Shown: piece by piece, positions 11,536-24,739 of the stretch
How the letters are laid out: each line of letters starts with the position of its first letter
How positions within the stretch are numbered: the first letter of the stretch is position 1
From: Ignelater luminosus
Taxonomy: Eukaryota; Arthropoda; Insecta; Coleoptera; Elateridae
NCBI GenBank assembly: GCA_011009095.1
Contig: VTPC01090889.1
Coordinates: forward strand, 62,001 to 126,000
DNA: 64,000 bases
Direction of reading: 5' to 3'
The notes under the pieces: generated by a model
Told to the model about the DNA's origin: nothing
Database searches by the model: none
What the model saw: the letters and a program-made list of their open reading frames with translations, nothing else
Translations under genes and position numbers: made by a program

Positions 11536-12851
11536 ATAGTTTTGGTTTGTATTGTTCAGTGTTTTTGTAGTGAAAGCATCATGTCATTTAAGAGTTATTT
11601 AGGTTTGCAAGTTTTATTTTCTGTAATTTTTATACTTTTAACTTTTTTAATTTTGTTTTTATAATGATTATTTGCTTATAAATCCCTATAATGGAATCTC
11701 TTGTTTAGAATTAGGAGATTACTTTTTATAATGCATTAGACTTGATTTTATAATGGAACATTTTTTTAAATACAAATAGTGTTTTATGAAACATTGACTT
11801 TTTATTCATCACACAATTCTTAAAGGTCCAAAAAAGTTGCAGACCCAGTACTTTAAGTAAAAAATGCCTAAGAGTAGTATAGCAAACAACACTGTACATC
11901 AGAACTGCATAGAAATTGATCAGTACTCCAAGCCAGTCACAGTCAGGAATTATAGACAAAGATATTTAAAAACAGGTATGAACGGCTTGTTCCATGTCAA
12001 AAAGGGCAGTAACGGCATTGAAATGGACAGTAGACCACTAGACAGTTTCTCATTTTTGTTTTAATGTTTAGCTGTAACTTATGTTGCCCTATAAGTAAAA
12101 GGCAACAATGGATAAATAAATTAAATATATTTGCAAATATCTGTTGACAATCAAACCAAATTTTAAATATTATTGACCCAATCAAATATTCTTATTGATA
12201 TTCTTGGTATGCATTGATTTGTGTAACGTAATAAACAAAACGCTCCTTTTAGATTTAGAATATAAATGTCTAAAACTGAATGATTATAATTTTGACATAC
12301 TAATTCTGACATTTCAATATTCACTAAGTATAGCAGCATTTGTTAAAAACCGAAACGCAGAAAAAGAACTGTTGCATAAAATTATAGACAATTTTTGGAA
12401 AAACTATTGTATTTACATTTAAAAAGTTTATTTTGTTTATTTTATTGGTCAGTAAATCCACATAAAGAAGTGAACGAAGACGTGCTTTAGAAAAAAAATA
12501 TTATTGCAAGCTCGATAGGTAATTTGTGGAAACCCCTAGATAATTTCCAACCCAAAATTTATTCATTAAAGATTCAAATTAACTATCAGTGTAATTTGCA
12601 TATTATGCAGTAATTTTGTATAATGAATATAATTTATAAATTCTTTTGATATAAGTACGTTACAGTAATATTAATAATAACAGTAATAAAAATTAAAATA
12701 CAATATTTTATGTGCAATTAGTTTATACACTCATATAGAAAATAACGGAAACTATAAGTCAAAATTGAAAAATTCCCAGCACGCCACTGTGTATCGCACT
12801 TTCTAAAACAACAAAATATCAATTTTAGAAGCTCGTTACTAGAACGTTTTT
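11536..12851. other. Spacer between the two PARP-like paralogues
   Basis: AT-rich sequence with no confirmed gene. An open frame at 11,864-12,064 has a good start context and a GTATGA donor-like site but no recognisable homology. This interval must hold the promoter of copy B. Confidence 0.4.
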
Positions 12852-13016
12852 CGGGGAAGTACCGAACTTTGCATACTACAAAGCGCCTGCGTCAATCTGG
12901 TTGTTCCCGTTGTTGCTTGAGGTACATTATTTTATGCAATGCGTCGGTGAATTCAAGTGGTTGTAGTAATTAAAACTTTTATTCGTGTATAGTTGTTTTG
13001 TGTTTCATATAAACTG
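12852..13016 (+). other. Predicted non-coding first exon of PARP-like copy B
   Basis: The 165-bp counterpart of 4,081-4,248. It has the same opening (CGGGGAAGTACCGAAC), the same GTAATTAAAACTTTTATTCGTG block and a perfect donor (CTG|GTAAGAC). Internal ATGs are followed by immediate stops. Its splice partner would be the acceptor at 25,486, giving an intron of about 12.5 kb filled with transposons. Conservation of this block between the two copies is the main evidence that it is exonic or promoter sequence. Confidence 0.55.
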
Positions 13017-15147
13017 GTAAGACAATTTTTATATTAAAGAAATTTAGAAATCATGTAGAATAAATAAAATAGAACTAAATATTGCAATAGCCTTGAAATG
13101 TGTGTAATATTGCCTGTAGTGTATAACAGAGCGCGAATCTTAAATTGTTCGATATTATTTCTAGCATTTACACGCTTAATGTCAGGTGGTTTTCCACATA
13201 AAGTGCAGTGTGCATTGTATGCATGTATGAATAACAACAAACAGAAGTTCATCGTAATCGCTATTTGTAGAATCAAGTTTTGATGTTTTCCTAAATGTAG
13301 AGATTTTGGTAATATATAATTTACTGGTAGAATCAATAAGCAAATAAGAATGGTCTATAGTAAAATAATGTTTGCATAATGTGATTAGTAGATTAGTACA
13401 GAAGTTTAGTTGTAACAGGTAAAACGTAAACATTGCATATTATTTGTAGTTTAAATGTTATCTTAAAGAACGATAGATATTCCTCAATAATGTGAATTGT
13501 GATTCATTGAAATAATACCTAGATAGCTTCTCATAACCAACTATGACAATTAAAAAGATTAGAATTAGTCTGTTAAGATAAAACTTACAAAATAAAATTT
13601 AGAAAAATTAATTGAACAAGTACGTGCGCTTTAAATATTTTTTGATCGGTGTTTTCCTATGTTATTATTGCATCCGTATTCGAACCGCAAACTAATACAG
13701 AAAACGGCCGAATTTAACAGTGGCGGCGGCGCCACGGTATTAACGGGAACAGCTATTTACTGTGAATGATGTGCACTTAAAACACATTCTACATTTTTTA
13801 GATAATCTTTAATAATAAATTTTCTGCAACAATTTTCAGTAAAAGAAACAGGGAAGATGTAAATTTTGAACTTGCTATTGTTTCAATTTTAGTGGTTTCA
13901 ACGCTTGTTAATCGATACAAGTATTAATGATTTTAGTAATGACCGTTTAAAAGCTTCTTACTCTGTTACGTAACGATTAAAGCATTTAAAATTAATTGAT
14001 CTTTGGTAAATTCGTGTAGATTATAAATATATATGTATATCCGTTTCCGTTCTTTAATCAAAACTGCATTTGTGAGATATGTCTTCAATGGTTATTTTTT
14101 GTTTTAATTCATTTATTTTTGGGAGATACGTATATAGGTTTGTGTTTTCTTGTTAAGGAACAATCAGCTTATTTTAGAGGATTGTGTTTATGAGGCCGTC
14201 AAAATTATATTTATTTTATTTTCAGTGTTTAGTCTTCAAAGTGCAAGATAAGTGATCTTCTAGGAAGTTGTACTTTATTTTTATTTAGAGTTCTCTCTCT
14301 CTCTATGACTCACTCTTAATTAATATGCAACGTAACGTACAGATGAGAACGCGGTAGTGATAACATACAATATTAATTACAGTAGCTTATTGTATTGTTT
14401 TAGTTGGTTTAGATAATCAGCATTTTTGCACTTCATAATGATAACGTTAATATAATAATAATTATTAAAAATATTAAATTATTTTGTACTTATGGTGGGT
14501 AATTAAGATTGTTACAAGTTTTAGTCGTACCAAAAAAACATAATTCTGAAATTTTTGTCGCGCTGTTTTTCTAATGCCGTCTGTTTTATACAGAATTATA
14601 AGGAAACACATTCATTTAAACTGATTAAATTAGAAAGAGTTGCCCATTTTAAAGTTCTATTTATTGATGCTTGTCTTCTAGAAAACTTAGTGGCTTCCTT
14701 CTGGATTCTAGAGAGTGTAAAGTTGCAAAAGGGTGTATTGCACCCAGACACCTGCAAGAAGTATAACTTATGATTTAAAGACGTCACCCAATTTTCTTTT
14801 TTAGACGAAAATGGTTTGCGTTAAAGGAATTACATAAAAGATAACTATAATTTTAAGTTCAACTCTTTGATCTTCTGGAACATTTTGATTTATCTTTGAA
14901 AAATTCAGATATAGGTGGAGTAGTAATTATCCTTCTCAACTTACAATTTATATCTTATACAATTGTACCAAGCTTAAACCCTTTTAATAGTATCAGATCC
15001 AGTAGCACAACTTTGACGGGACGGATTGCAACTTTAATCAGGTTCTCTCCCCCATTAAATATTTTTTATTAATTTTTATTTTAGTGAAAAAACAAAAAGA
15101 AACAAAGTCACGATCCTTACTATAGTTTTGAATGTTTCTTTTATATA
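13017..15147. other. Start of the long intron of PARP-like copy B, nothing recognised
   Basis: AT-rich DNA with a short (CT)n tract near 14,290 and only short, unconvincing open frames. No repeat or exon could be supported. Confidence 0.4.
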
Positions 15148-16300
15148 CAGGGTGAATTTCTTATGTCTTATCTTGCGATATACCTAGAGGCAACACACCA
15201 TCATAGCTGGCTTTACAAAAATTATATTTTTAGAAAATTTATTCAAGAGTGGGCTAGCTTCTATAATATGAAAACCAACAACACTGTAACATTAGTAAAT
15301 CTGTAATAACTAATAAATAATAGGAAATCAGAATCAGGATTGAGAAACGTGTTTATTATGAACTATAAATAAAATCTTAATTTAATATTACATAAAGAAA
15401 TTTAAATTTAATATTAAATAAAACAAAATGAATAAAAAACATAAAACTATTAAAACAAACAATAAAATAATAAACAACGAAACTAATAAAAAAATTATGT
15501 TTTAACAAATGTTCAAACTTTCTTCCATTCTGCATGAATGAATTATTTTTGTGCAAATCATTCGGACTTTAAATTGGTTCTTTGTACACATCGTTTTTCA
15601 CGTTACCTCTAAGGTAAGGTAAAAGATCTAGAGGCATAAGATCAGGGCTTACACGATGGCCAAGCATACAATGATTTTCAAAACTTGCTCTTGGATAATT
15701 CGTTACATTAACATAATAATGGACAGGAACTCCACTATTTTGATATCACATTTTTGCCTTTTGAAATTTCTTTCTTTCACCTACAATGATATAAACGAGA
15801 AACATGCTTACGCTGCACTAATGTAAACGTACCTGAGGTTATGAGGATGAAATACGTTTGCTTTCAAAATGTTCCGAACTGAGCTCTGACTAATTCTTAC
15901 CGTTCCTGCAATAGCTCTTTGGCTTGTGTGAGAATTCTCATCAATTTCTACAAATACAGCAGCGTCTTAATTAATCTCTCTTGTTCCTTTTCGAGGTGTA
16001 ACTTTTGGTTTAATAAAAGTTCTATACTCTCTTAAATTCTATTCTACCGCCTGAAAGTAGTATGTACTGGACTTCTTCTATTTGGGTAGCGATCTCTGTA
16101 CAGCTTCACTGCTACATCATAATCTCTTCTAGCTTCCTCCAAACTAAAAAGCTTTTTCTTTCTTCGTTAGAAAACATTATTGCGACCGACTGCAACAATA
16201 TTTTTACAAGCAATGACAGAAATAATTGAAGGCATGATTTGAATGTCTTATTTTAGAAGCTAGCTTACATTTTAATAAATTTTTAAAAAATATTTTTACG
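15148..16300 (-). mobile_element. Degenerate mariner-like DNA transposon
   Basis: The left end reads TA-CAGGGTGAATTTC. Inverted blocks at about 15,205-15,275 and 16,220-16,305 share TTTAC, AAATTTATT and GCTAGCTTCTA. The minus strand keeps pieces of a transposase. One resembles a helix-turn-helix region (SQRAIAGTVRISQSSVRNIL, about 15,870-15,960). Another resembles the SPDLTPLDFFLWGYLKD signature, here SPDLMPLDLLPYLRGNVK (about 15,585-15,650). Several stops and frame changes make it non-functional. The exact right end is unclear. Confidence 0.75.
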
Positions 16301-18795
16301 TAAATATGGGATTAGGAACGCTGTACTGTAGAACCTCCAAGGACTATTTTGCTCAAGGGAATCTTAAATTTGGGCCCGTAGACACCCGGAGGAGGATCGC
16401 GATGAGAATTTTTAAAGGTATCAAAACGACGATGGAGAAAAACGTTGTGCTTTATTATGTGCTTCTGATTTCGTTAAAGCCTATTTTTTATTTGATGCAG
16501 TTTGGTCGCTAGAGGCCGCAACAGTTAAAACCCATACTCACTCCTAGCTCGGAAACTATAACAGCTACGAGTGTCTGATTTTTGCTGTTCGATGTAGGTT
16601 TACGTGTATTATGGGCCCGTAGAGGCAAATTTCTAGTTATACACAAAAAAAGCCTCGGATTTCCCCGAAAAGTCGATTGTGCTATTTGTGAATTTTGCAA
16701 CTCCCATCACAGTCGTCCTGAGGCCCGATCGACATAATATTTAAGATATGTGTTTTGGAACTGCTTTTCTACCTACTCGAAAAGATTCGACTTGATTCGG
16801 TTAACTTCTCATTTTTCTCCAAGACTTGCCCACTAAAAAATTCGTAACTCGGTTAATTATGATCTGATTAAGCTGGGATTTTTCGTAAACTAAAGAGCAT
16901 CATCAGAGCAACAAATTTAGGTAGATACCAGTGGCGCTCTTTGTTTTTGGAATCGATTAAAAGAAAAAGATATAATTTGTCTTTTTTGGACCTTCTTGGG
17001 GCACAACCCAAGTTCCTAAGGAAACGTAGTTGTAACAGTTTATGCGCTGTGAAATGGGGAAAGTCATTTTCTAGGTTAACATCGCAAAAAACTGAAAACA
17101 CCCCTTGAGTTAGAGAAATAAATCTTTTGCGGTACTTTAGTAAGTTATACGTGATTGTGTAAGAAGATTTCTAGTCTTTCCAAAAAGACCCTCAAAACCT
17201 AGGGGGAGTGCCGTTCCCCGTTTGTCCCTTCTAGCGCCATTATTTTTGGGTGATTCATGTGGAAACTCAGCAAGTAGCTTTCTCAAATCTATATCCATTT
17301 TGATTCCATATTCGGTTAAAATTGAATTGAAGGAATTTCTAAGATGGGAAATTTTAGAGTATTTTTGTAAATTTATTATTTTTGGATTTTCGTCATTTGT
17401 GCTGCAATGATACTTCCTATCAATTCGAAACCTTAACCATGGTAAAGCGAAGGTAAAATATGCCAAAAGTGTAATACGTCCAGTTTTCAAAAAAGCACTT
17501 CTTGTAAGTACCTAAAAATCGAATTGATGGATAACGTAGAAAAAAGTTGGTGCCCGTAAGAATGCGGTCGGGTAGTCGATGGAGGTATTGCGGGGAGATA
17601 TCTTACGCTCTCGTTACTCTCCACAAGTATAATATTAACAAACTAAATAATTAGAATGAATTCAGTAAGAATTTATTAATGGAAATCTAATTTTTGAGAA
17701 AAATGCTTTTTCTGTTTTTCGGTGTTAACATCGATAATTTTCGTTATTTCTAAAAACAGACTCCTGATTGCAGTGCATAATATTGAGTTGAAAGTTCAAA
17801 TTCTATTTTAGTGAAGAATTTCAAGTTATTTGCGCCCAAAGATACAATACGAAATTACAATATTCTCATAATGCTATACCAATTTAAAATTCACGCTTGC
17901 GAGTGGAAGAGCAGATGGACCACTACAGTACATAAAAGATTATTATTAAAATACCCTAATCTAATTTTTACACGTTGTTAGAAGGTACTTATTTTATATC
18001 AATTAACAATTAATAAACCATGTAAAAATGTGAAGCTTATTTACAGAATCAATTAAACAAAAATTATTTCAAAAACTAATGTGCAATTACATGTATTTTG
18101 AGAACTAGAAACGTCATCGTCTCTGTGTGCCATCGAGTAATAAAAACAATAATTTAATAACAACGGAACATGATATGTATATGATGTAACTCGACTACAT
18201 AATCATAATTAATAACGATATGCATATGAATTTCCATTGCAGACCATTTGAGGTATTTTTCTTGTTTTATAGTCTTTAAATAAATTCTGGGAATTTTCTT
18301 TTAATTTACAACAATTTCTGTTGTGGTGATTATAAAAGGGAGGCTTCCGGCAATATAGACGTATGCGAAATTTGCGTTTTAATAATATTATAAACTATTT
18401 TACTGTTCTAAATGATCTTCGGAAATACGAAATTTTGAATTTTCTTGTAAATTCATTTTTGGTTTTTCGTTATTTGTGCGGAAACGGTACTTCCTATAGG
18501 CTTGAAATTCTCACCATCGTAAAAAGGAGGCAGAATATGTAAAGAGCATAGTATTCCCACTTTTCCAAAAAACAACTTTTAGTACCGAGAGAATCGCATT
18601 TGACAGGATAACAATAGATAGATAAGATGTGTTCGGTCGGGTGATCGATAGGGGCGTTGCGCGGAAATATCTCGCGCTCTCGAATATTTGGTTCTTATGG
18701 TGAGGGCCATACCTATACCAAGACTTATCGCAGGCATAGTACATGTGTGAGGAAGCGATATGGCTACTTCTTGCAAATATGCAAAGCCAGTTCAC
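16301..18795. repeat. Intron DNA with two diverged copies of an unidentified repeat
   Basis: About 17,345-17,615 and 18,415-18,690 are diverged direct copies. Both contain a TTTTTCGTYATTTGTGC-like block, ACTTCCTAT, GGTCGGGT(A/G)(G/A)TCGAT and TCT(T/C)(A/G)CGCTCTCG. No open frame belongs clearly to the repeat, and the family is not recognised. The region 16,320-17,130 also looks like old repeat DNA but I could not pair it with anything. Confidence 0.5.
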
Positions 18796-19330
18796 CAAAC
18801 AAAAGACGATAGTAAATTGAACTCAATAACAATTTTCTCTCCGATAGAGGCGCTGTTGTCAAATTTGACAAGTTTAAACGTCAGTTTATAAGTCTGAGGT
18901 AATTAGAATTTAAATTTTAAAAAAGTAATTATCATTACCGTGTTGTTGCGTATTATTCTTTATTCTTTGCAAAACAAGTGTATATATTTCCTATTTCTTC
19001 GGAGTCACCTTCATCACATTCACAATTATTGTTTACAAATTACTGCAAAATCGTAGTGGTCGCGCAACCGTTTTTAATAAATCGAGTTAACTCAAATAAC
19101 TGTATTATACAATTTGTATGATCAGATCAGAAATATAAGTTAAGTTTTCAAAAACGCTTTTAATGCGTAACAACAAGGCATTAATAATTACTTTTTTCTA
19201 AAGTTTAAATTCTAATAACCTCAATCTTATCAACTAACGTTTAAACTTGTCAATTTTGAAGTGGAACAACAGCGCCACTAGCGGAGAAAAAAATCGTTAT
19301 TGAGCTCAATTTACTATCGTCTTTTGTTTG
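18796..19330. mobile_element. Foldback DNA element with inverted arms of about 135 bp
   Basis: Both ends read CAAACAAAAGACGATAGTAA in opposite orientation. The arms continue through TTGA(A/G)CTCAATAAC, GGCGCTGTTG and GTTTAAACG to about 18,935 and 19,185. There is no coding region in the 250-bp centre and no clear target duplication. It lies in the long intron of copy B. Confidence 0.75.
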
Positions 19331-20382
19331 CTATGTATGTATGTTAGATAAAGTGTTTTAATGAAATAAATGGTTAGTGTAGCAGCAAATCGATTGCATA
19401 TTTGTGTGAATTATACTGTAAGTTATGTATAAAAGTAAATAATAGTTTTATGCAACACGTAAACTAATGGGGTATGGGGATTTTTTTTTGTAGCGATGCT
19501 ATAAGATTTAATAGAAATTTCTACATTTTCTGTGTTGGGGTAGAAAACAGAATGTCGTTAAAAGTCCTTAACATGCTGTTCACGATTATTTTGCAGTAAA
19601 ATCTTTGGTCTTAGATGGCCATGTTTGATACTGTAATATTTATCACTGTAGTCGTATGATACAAACTTTAGAATTTGAGGTTATGTGATTCTGAAGTTTA
19701 AACGACGATGTAACCTCTTTTAAACTTTTAAATTTGAATTTAAAAACGTAAGGACAGTCCAATTCTAGTCATTATTTTTCAGACAGCATAAGTCGCTTTT
19801 GGCACTTCAACTCTAACTGTACCGAATGTACCGAGATATCTTTTGCTTTGGTCGCACAATTGAATATTTCAAATAAACAGAAAAAGACACTTGATAGAAC
19901 ACAAAGCGTAAAATAAATAATTATGCAATTATAATCTGACTTTCAATAAAACGAGTTCCACAGTGCGATGTATTATGCTAATTTCTCGCATTGAAATTTT
20001 TTAGGTTATGTCGTCTCGATTTTATTATGATCAACAAAGCACCCTACCAATCGCTTCAGAAACCACCCAGCTTGTGTAAAATGTTAAGAAATTGTTCTTA
20101 GTTATAAAGTATCAGCCCAAACAATGCTCTAGGTTTGTAAATTATGGAGAATAACAAAACTGAAAGAAAGAAGATTGCTGACATTATATAATGGTTAATA
20201 TTCAGCGGATTCTACATTGTTATTGACAAAATATTAGAGTATTTTTGCTTTTATTTTTGCTTAACTTCTACCAAGTTCTTTACTTGTCAACAATGTATAA
20301 GTAGAATCTGCCAGATTTCCATGGGTTACGCAGATATTTAATTTGGAATGGATTCTAGTAATGAAGAAGAACTGGACTACGA

Positions 20383-22243
20383 GTATACATATAAGGATAA
20401 GAGTTGGGAAAAGTCGCAATATCAGCGACCACGCTTGGTCCAATTTACAAGTTTTAGACTCTAGTTTCCATAGATGCACACAACAAAACAATTTTTAATA
20501 TCTAGAATACCTAATCATAATTGGTGAATTAAAAGATTGGTCCACCAATAAAAAGATTTTAAATTTCAAAAGTGACCCACCAATTATAACAATCCTAAAT
20601 TTGCTTAATTCTTATTCTTATTATGTACAGGCTGGGTAAAATTGCTTGTCACCATGGGATTGATAATAGCGAAAAATGGTTTTCGGGAAAATAGGCTTTG
20701 TTTCTATAATGAAATTAAATGTGAAAATAAAATTCTATTATAAAGGCCTACAAGCAAATTGTGTTTTTGTAATGGAATGCATAGTTGACCATGACTTACC
20801 TGAAAAGATTATAAATTATTCAAGCTTTACATATCTATGCAGATTGCTATGGTTTTATCACAAAAGTAAATACTAATACAAAACTTTTAAGCAACACCAA
20901 AAATAGCTGAATGCTAAACATAAAAGCATGTAAGCATCAGAAAGAGCAGTAGGCAATGTAATAAAGGCTACTATTAATTTTACAAGATATTCATCAAATA
21001 CGTGCGTCGATAGCATAACAACAAACATAGCAATCTATATATTTGTAAAGCTCGAAGCCAACTATGCATTGCGTTAAGAAACGCAATTTGCCTACCATTT
21101 CACGAAAATAGTAAAGACCGAAAAAAACTAAGTGCGTCGCGTTACTGAAAATTAGATTGTTAGTAAAAAATGTCTAAAATTTTTTAATAACTCTTGAAGT
21201 ACGCAAGATGCGAAAAAAGCTGTTTGGAAAAAATCATTTTTTACCAATATTTCAAAAGTAAGCCATATTAGAATTTAGTTTGCACATTTGATTTTAGGGT
21301 AAAAACCTCCCAAAACCTGTTTTTCGCTATCATCAATACTAAGTCAGATATTCCATGATGACAATCAATTTGACCCACCCTGTACAGTGTGATCTCAAAT
21401 TAGGGGCTCGATATTGGAAACTCGAAAACCGTAAGAGATACAAAGTCCGTTAAATTAGAAGAACGTTACCTATTTTGGAGATGAATTGTAATGTTTTTGT
21501 TTTATTTTTTAAAAAAAAGTTCACGGTTCATTAGACAGGAAGTTAGATGGAAGATGGTCTGCATTGGGATCTTTTAAATCGTAAGATATACAAGATCGGT
21601 TAAATGGGCAAACAATTTGCTTATGAGGAGTACATATCAAAACAGTTGCCAAACCGGACCGATTTCTCATAGCTTGCCAGATATTACGAAAAAACTGATT
21701 TCTTCCGAAATCTTAAAATCATTTTGAAAACCGCTAAAGGTACGAAAAAATCGTAAAGGGGTAACTTGTAGGGTTTTATACGTAGAATATGATAATTATC
21801 CTCAAACGACTGTCAACTGTTTTACATCCGAGATATAGCATGAAGTTGGTAGTTTTTTAATGTAATGAATAGTCGACTTTCGGCTCAAAAGAAAGCTTAT
21901 TTTTTCTTGTTTCAGTAATGTAAGATATGTTACAGTTATCTTTAAGCTTTATATAACTACAGGCGTTTTACTGACACCGACGTCCTAGAAAATGTTTGGC
22001 TCCGGCTTAGCGTTGATATTCTGTGCTTGAAATAATACACTCTGTATACATAAAATAAATAAGAGTTAGCAAAGCCAGGATTGTTTTAACTGGTGAATCA
22101 CTTTATGATTTACAATTTTGTAACGGTGAATCATTCTCTTGATCATGTGTTGCTATGGAAATTAGATTTGATAACATGCTATTTGGATCAAGCATTTCCC
22201 CTGATACTGCGAATTTGTCTAACTCTTATCGTTATATGTATAC
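20383..22243. mobile_element. Composite element with inverted arms and nested MITEs
   Basis: Outer arms at about 20,383-20,500 and 22,125-22,243 are inverted copies starting GTATACATATAA. They contain related CTTGGTCCAA/TTGGATCAAG and TTTCCATAG/CTATGGAAA blocks. In opposite frames they encode similar peptides by chance of inversion, which explains the look-alike open frames on both strands. Inside lie at least one TA-flanked MITE (20,628-21,382) and a diverged copy of the 23,897 family starting at 21,385. Confidence 0.6.
20628..21382. mobile_element. TA-flanked foldback MITE
   Basis: The ends are CAGGCTGGGT and, in complement, CAGGGTGGGT, each beside TA. The arms share TTG(C/A)TTGTCA, TGATAGCGAAAAA and, further in, AGATTGCTATG and AAGCTTTACA(T/A)AT. 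The element folds over most of its 755 bp. No transposase. Confidence 0.7.
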
Positions 22244-22631
22244 AGGGTGTATTTAAAATGGCCCATAAATACTATGTACACCGTGTTATTCTGCATCACA
22301 AAAGAGAAAGAAATTCTTATACCATTTTGACGAAAACATCATTACGAAGTTATTAACGTTCCTAATTCTTATTAGAATATCTTTGTTTTTAATCATTCAG
22401 ATAAAGTAGTTGCAATTATTTGTAGTTTAAGTCGTAGAAAGATACATTCGGTCATTTTTCGTTTTATTCCTTAATAGTTTGCTTATAATCCGTTGTTGCT
22501 ATAAAATCATCTATGTTTTGCAGTTTTGCAACCAGCAACCCTAGTAAAATATCATGCAGCGTTTTCAGCTCTAGAAATCTTTAATTGACCACATTTTAGG
22601 AACTACGGATTTATGGTAAAAAATGTATTTA

Positions 22632-22737
22632 AGAGTGAAGAAGCAGCTAATTTCCAGAAGAAACACTGCCTCTTGGTGTACGGGCGTATGTTTGTTTTAT
22701 AACGATTATGACTTGAAGTTAGCTGTTTCTTCACTCT
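22632..22737. mobile_element. Small MITE with AGAGTGAAGAARCAGCTAA ends
   Basis: A 106-bp element with inverted ends of about 19 bp. Its interior (TGCCT-TTGGTG and CGATTATGACTTGAAGTTAGCTG) recurs in the 31,834-32,024 element, so these are two members of one family. Confidence 0.6.
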
Positions 22738-22775
22738 ATGGTAACTTTAAAAAGCTAGTATGAGGTGAATACAAT

Positions 22776-22924
22776 CAGTGATGTATAGCTAAGAAAAATA
22801 GTGGGGGAACGCTGCTAGTCATTACACATTTATTATATAAAATAGATTTTTAAAAGAATATTTAGTATTTATTGGTAAGTAGAGGAACGCCGTTCCCCTG
22901 CGTTCCCGCCCCAATACACCACTG
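22776..22924. mobile_element. hAT-type MITE with perfect 8-bp target duplication
   Basis: A 149-bp element starting CAGTGATGTAT and ending in the complement of CAGTGGTGTAT. It is flanked on both sides by aatacaat. It has a GC-rich subterminal stretch (GGAACGC / GCGTTCCC). The perfect duplication and ends place it in hAT and argue for a recent insertion. Confidence 0.9.
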
Positions 22925-23896
22925 AATACAATGCTCGCATCTAAGAGCAGGTAGCAATTAGTAATGATATCACTGAGAAAACTCCTGAGTGGTTGACAGT
23001 TACACGTTAAACCACCGTAAGTGGTTGAAAAAAGCCGTGGCAATTGCTGCCTGAATCTAGACTCGAGCACTTGTCACAGTAGTGAAGCACGTCGTCAGAA
23101 ACAGTCATATTTAATTGTTGTAAATTTTTAGATTTGGAGATTTCTAGCTAGCTCTGGCAACGTTGGTTGTCGCCATTATTCACCATCTTTTCAGCCATAT
23201 TGGTAGGTTTAATTTAACGCCATTTACTGTGACCTGTGATTCTTTTGTTGGTATAATTATTAATATTAAAATACTTCACCTCAATATCAGGAATGTACAC
23301 TCTCGTACCTATTCCTGACACTTTTATCTAGGAACGTTAGTTATACTACGTACCCTTCAGTTCTATTTTTTTTTTTTGGATCTTTACTTACAATATTAGT
23401 CTTGCCTATTTCTAACTAGTTAACTGGAAAGCAATGATGCTAAAGATAATAAAAAAGTATATAAAAAGAGATTTTGTAATGTAGTAAGTTATTGTGATAT
23501 GAAGAGAGCAATTTATATTTAGCGCTTATCATATATCAATTTCCCGAACATATTCAAACGCGGTTTAAACTAAAATTATAATATAAAAAATTAATGATAA
23601 ATTATTATTATCCAGTCGACATTTTTAAAAGAACTACAAACATTCTTGGAAATACATATGCGATAAGTAAATAAATGTAGTACCGTAAGTACTTCACTGT
23701 TTTTGTTTTTACAGCAGCAGTTATGAAATTGTTCTAAGAGATATCTGATTTCAGCACAAATATTTTATTGTATGAGTCAGTTTAGTTTGCCGTTTCTTAC
23801 ATTGTAGCAATGAAATCCGGACAATTTTCAAAATAGAAATTTTATCATTTATAATGCCTTTCAAATATACACTTTATTAGTGAATTAATATCTATA

Positions 23897-24728
23897 CAGT
23901 GTTTTCACATTTCGATGCTCACTATTGGCATCTCGAAAATTGTAAGAGATAGGAAGTCGGTTAAATTAGAAAAGATTTGTCTATTTTGGAGATCAGTTTA
24001 CTTATGCTTTTGTTTTTTCAAAAAATTCCACGGCTTACTAGATATTTGCTAAAAACGAAATTATCTTATTTTTCTTAAATAAAAAGCATTTCCCACTTAG
24101 TGTGCCATGGCTTTAAACATATGAAAATCATTGATTTTTGTCAGATAAATTACATTTGTTATGTAACAATTGCTAAAACAAAACAAAAAACACTTTTAAG
24201 ATACTTTTTTTCATCACAAATGAATTTCTTTGATAAAACTCCACGACTTTGTGTGTTAGATGTCATCGCACACTGTGATGAAAAATGATTTTCACTTCAT
24301 AACTCGGTAAAACAAAAGAATAGCTATGTCAAACCATATATCACTAAAAAGCATGTAAGGCATGAAGTTCGGTAATATGGAAATCAAGTAGGCGGTCCAT
24401 TAGAAAAAATTTGGATTTACGTTTCACCGCCGAAGTAAAACAAAAGACAATTGCAAAAATAATTTTTTTGTGTTTCGGAGTAAATTCTCTAAAACACCCT
24501 CTTTGCTGTTATTTTCTATCTTTGCTCGTTCCTGAAATATTTCACTTTAAAAAACATAAGATAATTTCGTTTTTAGCAAATATCTAGTAAGCCGTGAACG
24601 TTTTTGAAAAAACAAAACCATAAGTAAACTGATCTCCAAAATAGCCAAATCTTTTCTAATTTAACCGACTTCGTATCTCTTACAATTTCCAAGATCCCAA
24701 TAGTGAGCATCGAAATGTGGACACACTG
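23897..24728. mobile_element. TA-flanked long-palindrome MITE, copy 1 of a family
   Basis: An 832-bp element whose arms pair over most of their length. The ends are CAGTGT(T/G)T(T/C)CACATTTCGA beside TA. Arms include TTGTAAGAGATA, GTCGGTTAAATTAGAAAAGAT and the TTTGCTAAAAACGAAATTATCTT block. A second copy lies at 57,508-58,415. No transposase, so it must have depended on a mariner-like enzyme supplied elsewhere. Confidence 0.85.
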
Positions 24729-24739
24729 TATGTTCACTT

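Noticed and set aside
11864-12064. Open frame with good ATG context and a GTATGA donor-like site
   Set aside because: No recognisable homology, no acceptor partner found, and it lies just before the second PARP-like copy. Kept only as a note.
13660-13700. TTCGAA-type sequence as part of a tRNA gene
   Set aside because: No matching acceptor stem or D arm around it.
20261-22356. Similar peptides on opposite strands (20,261-20,491 and 22,093-22,356) as two related genes
   Set aside because: They are the two inverted arms of one transposable element read in opposite directions.
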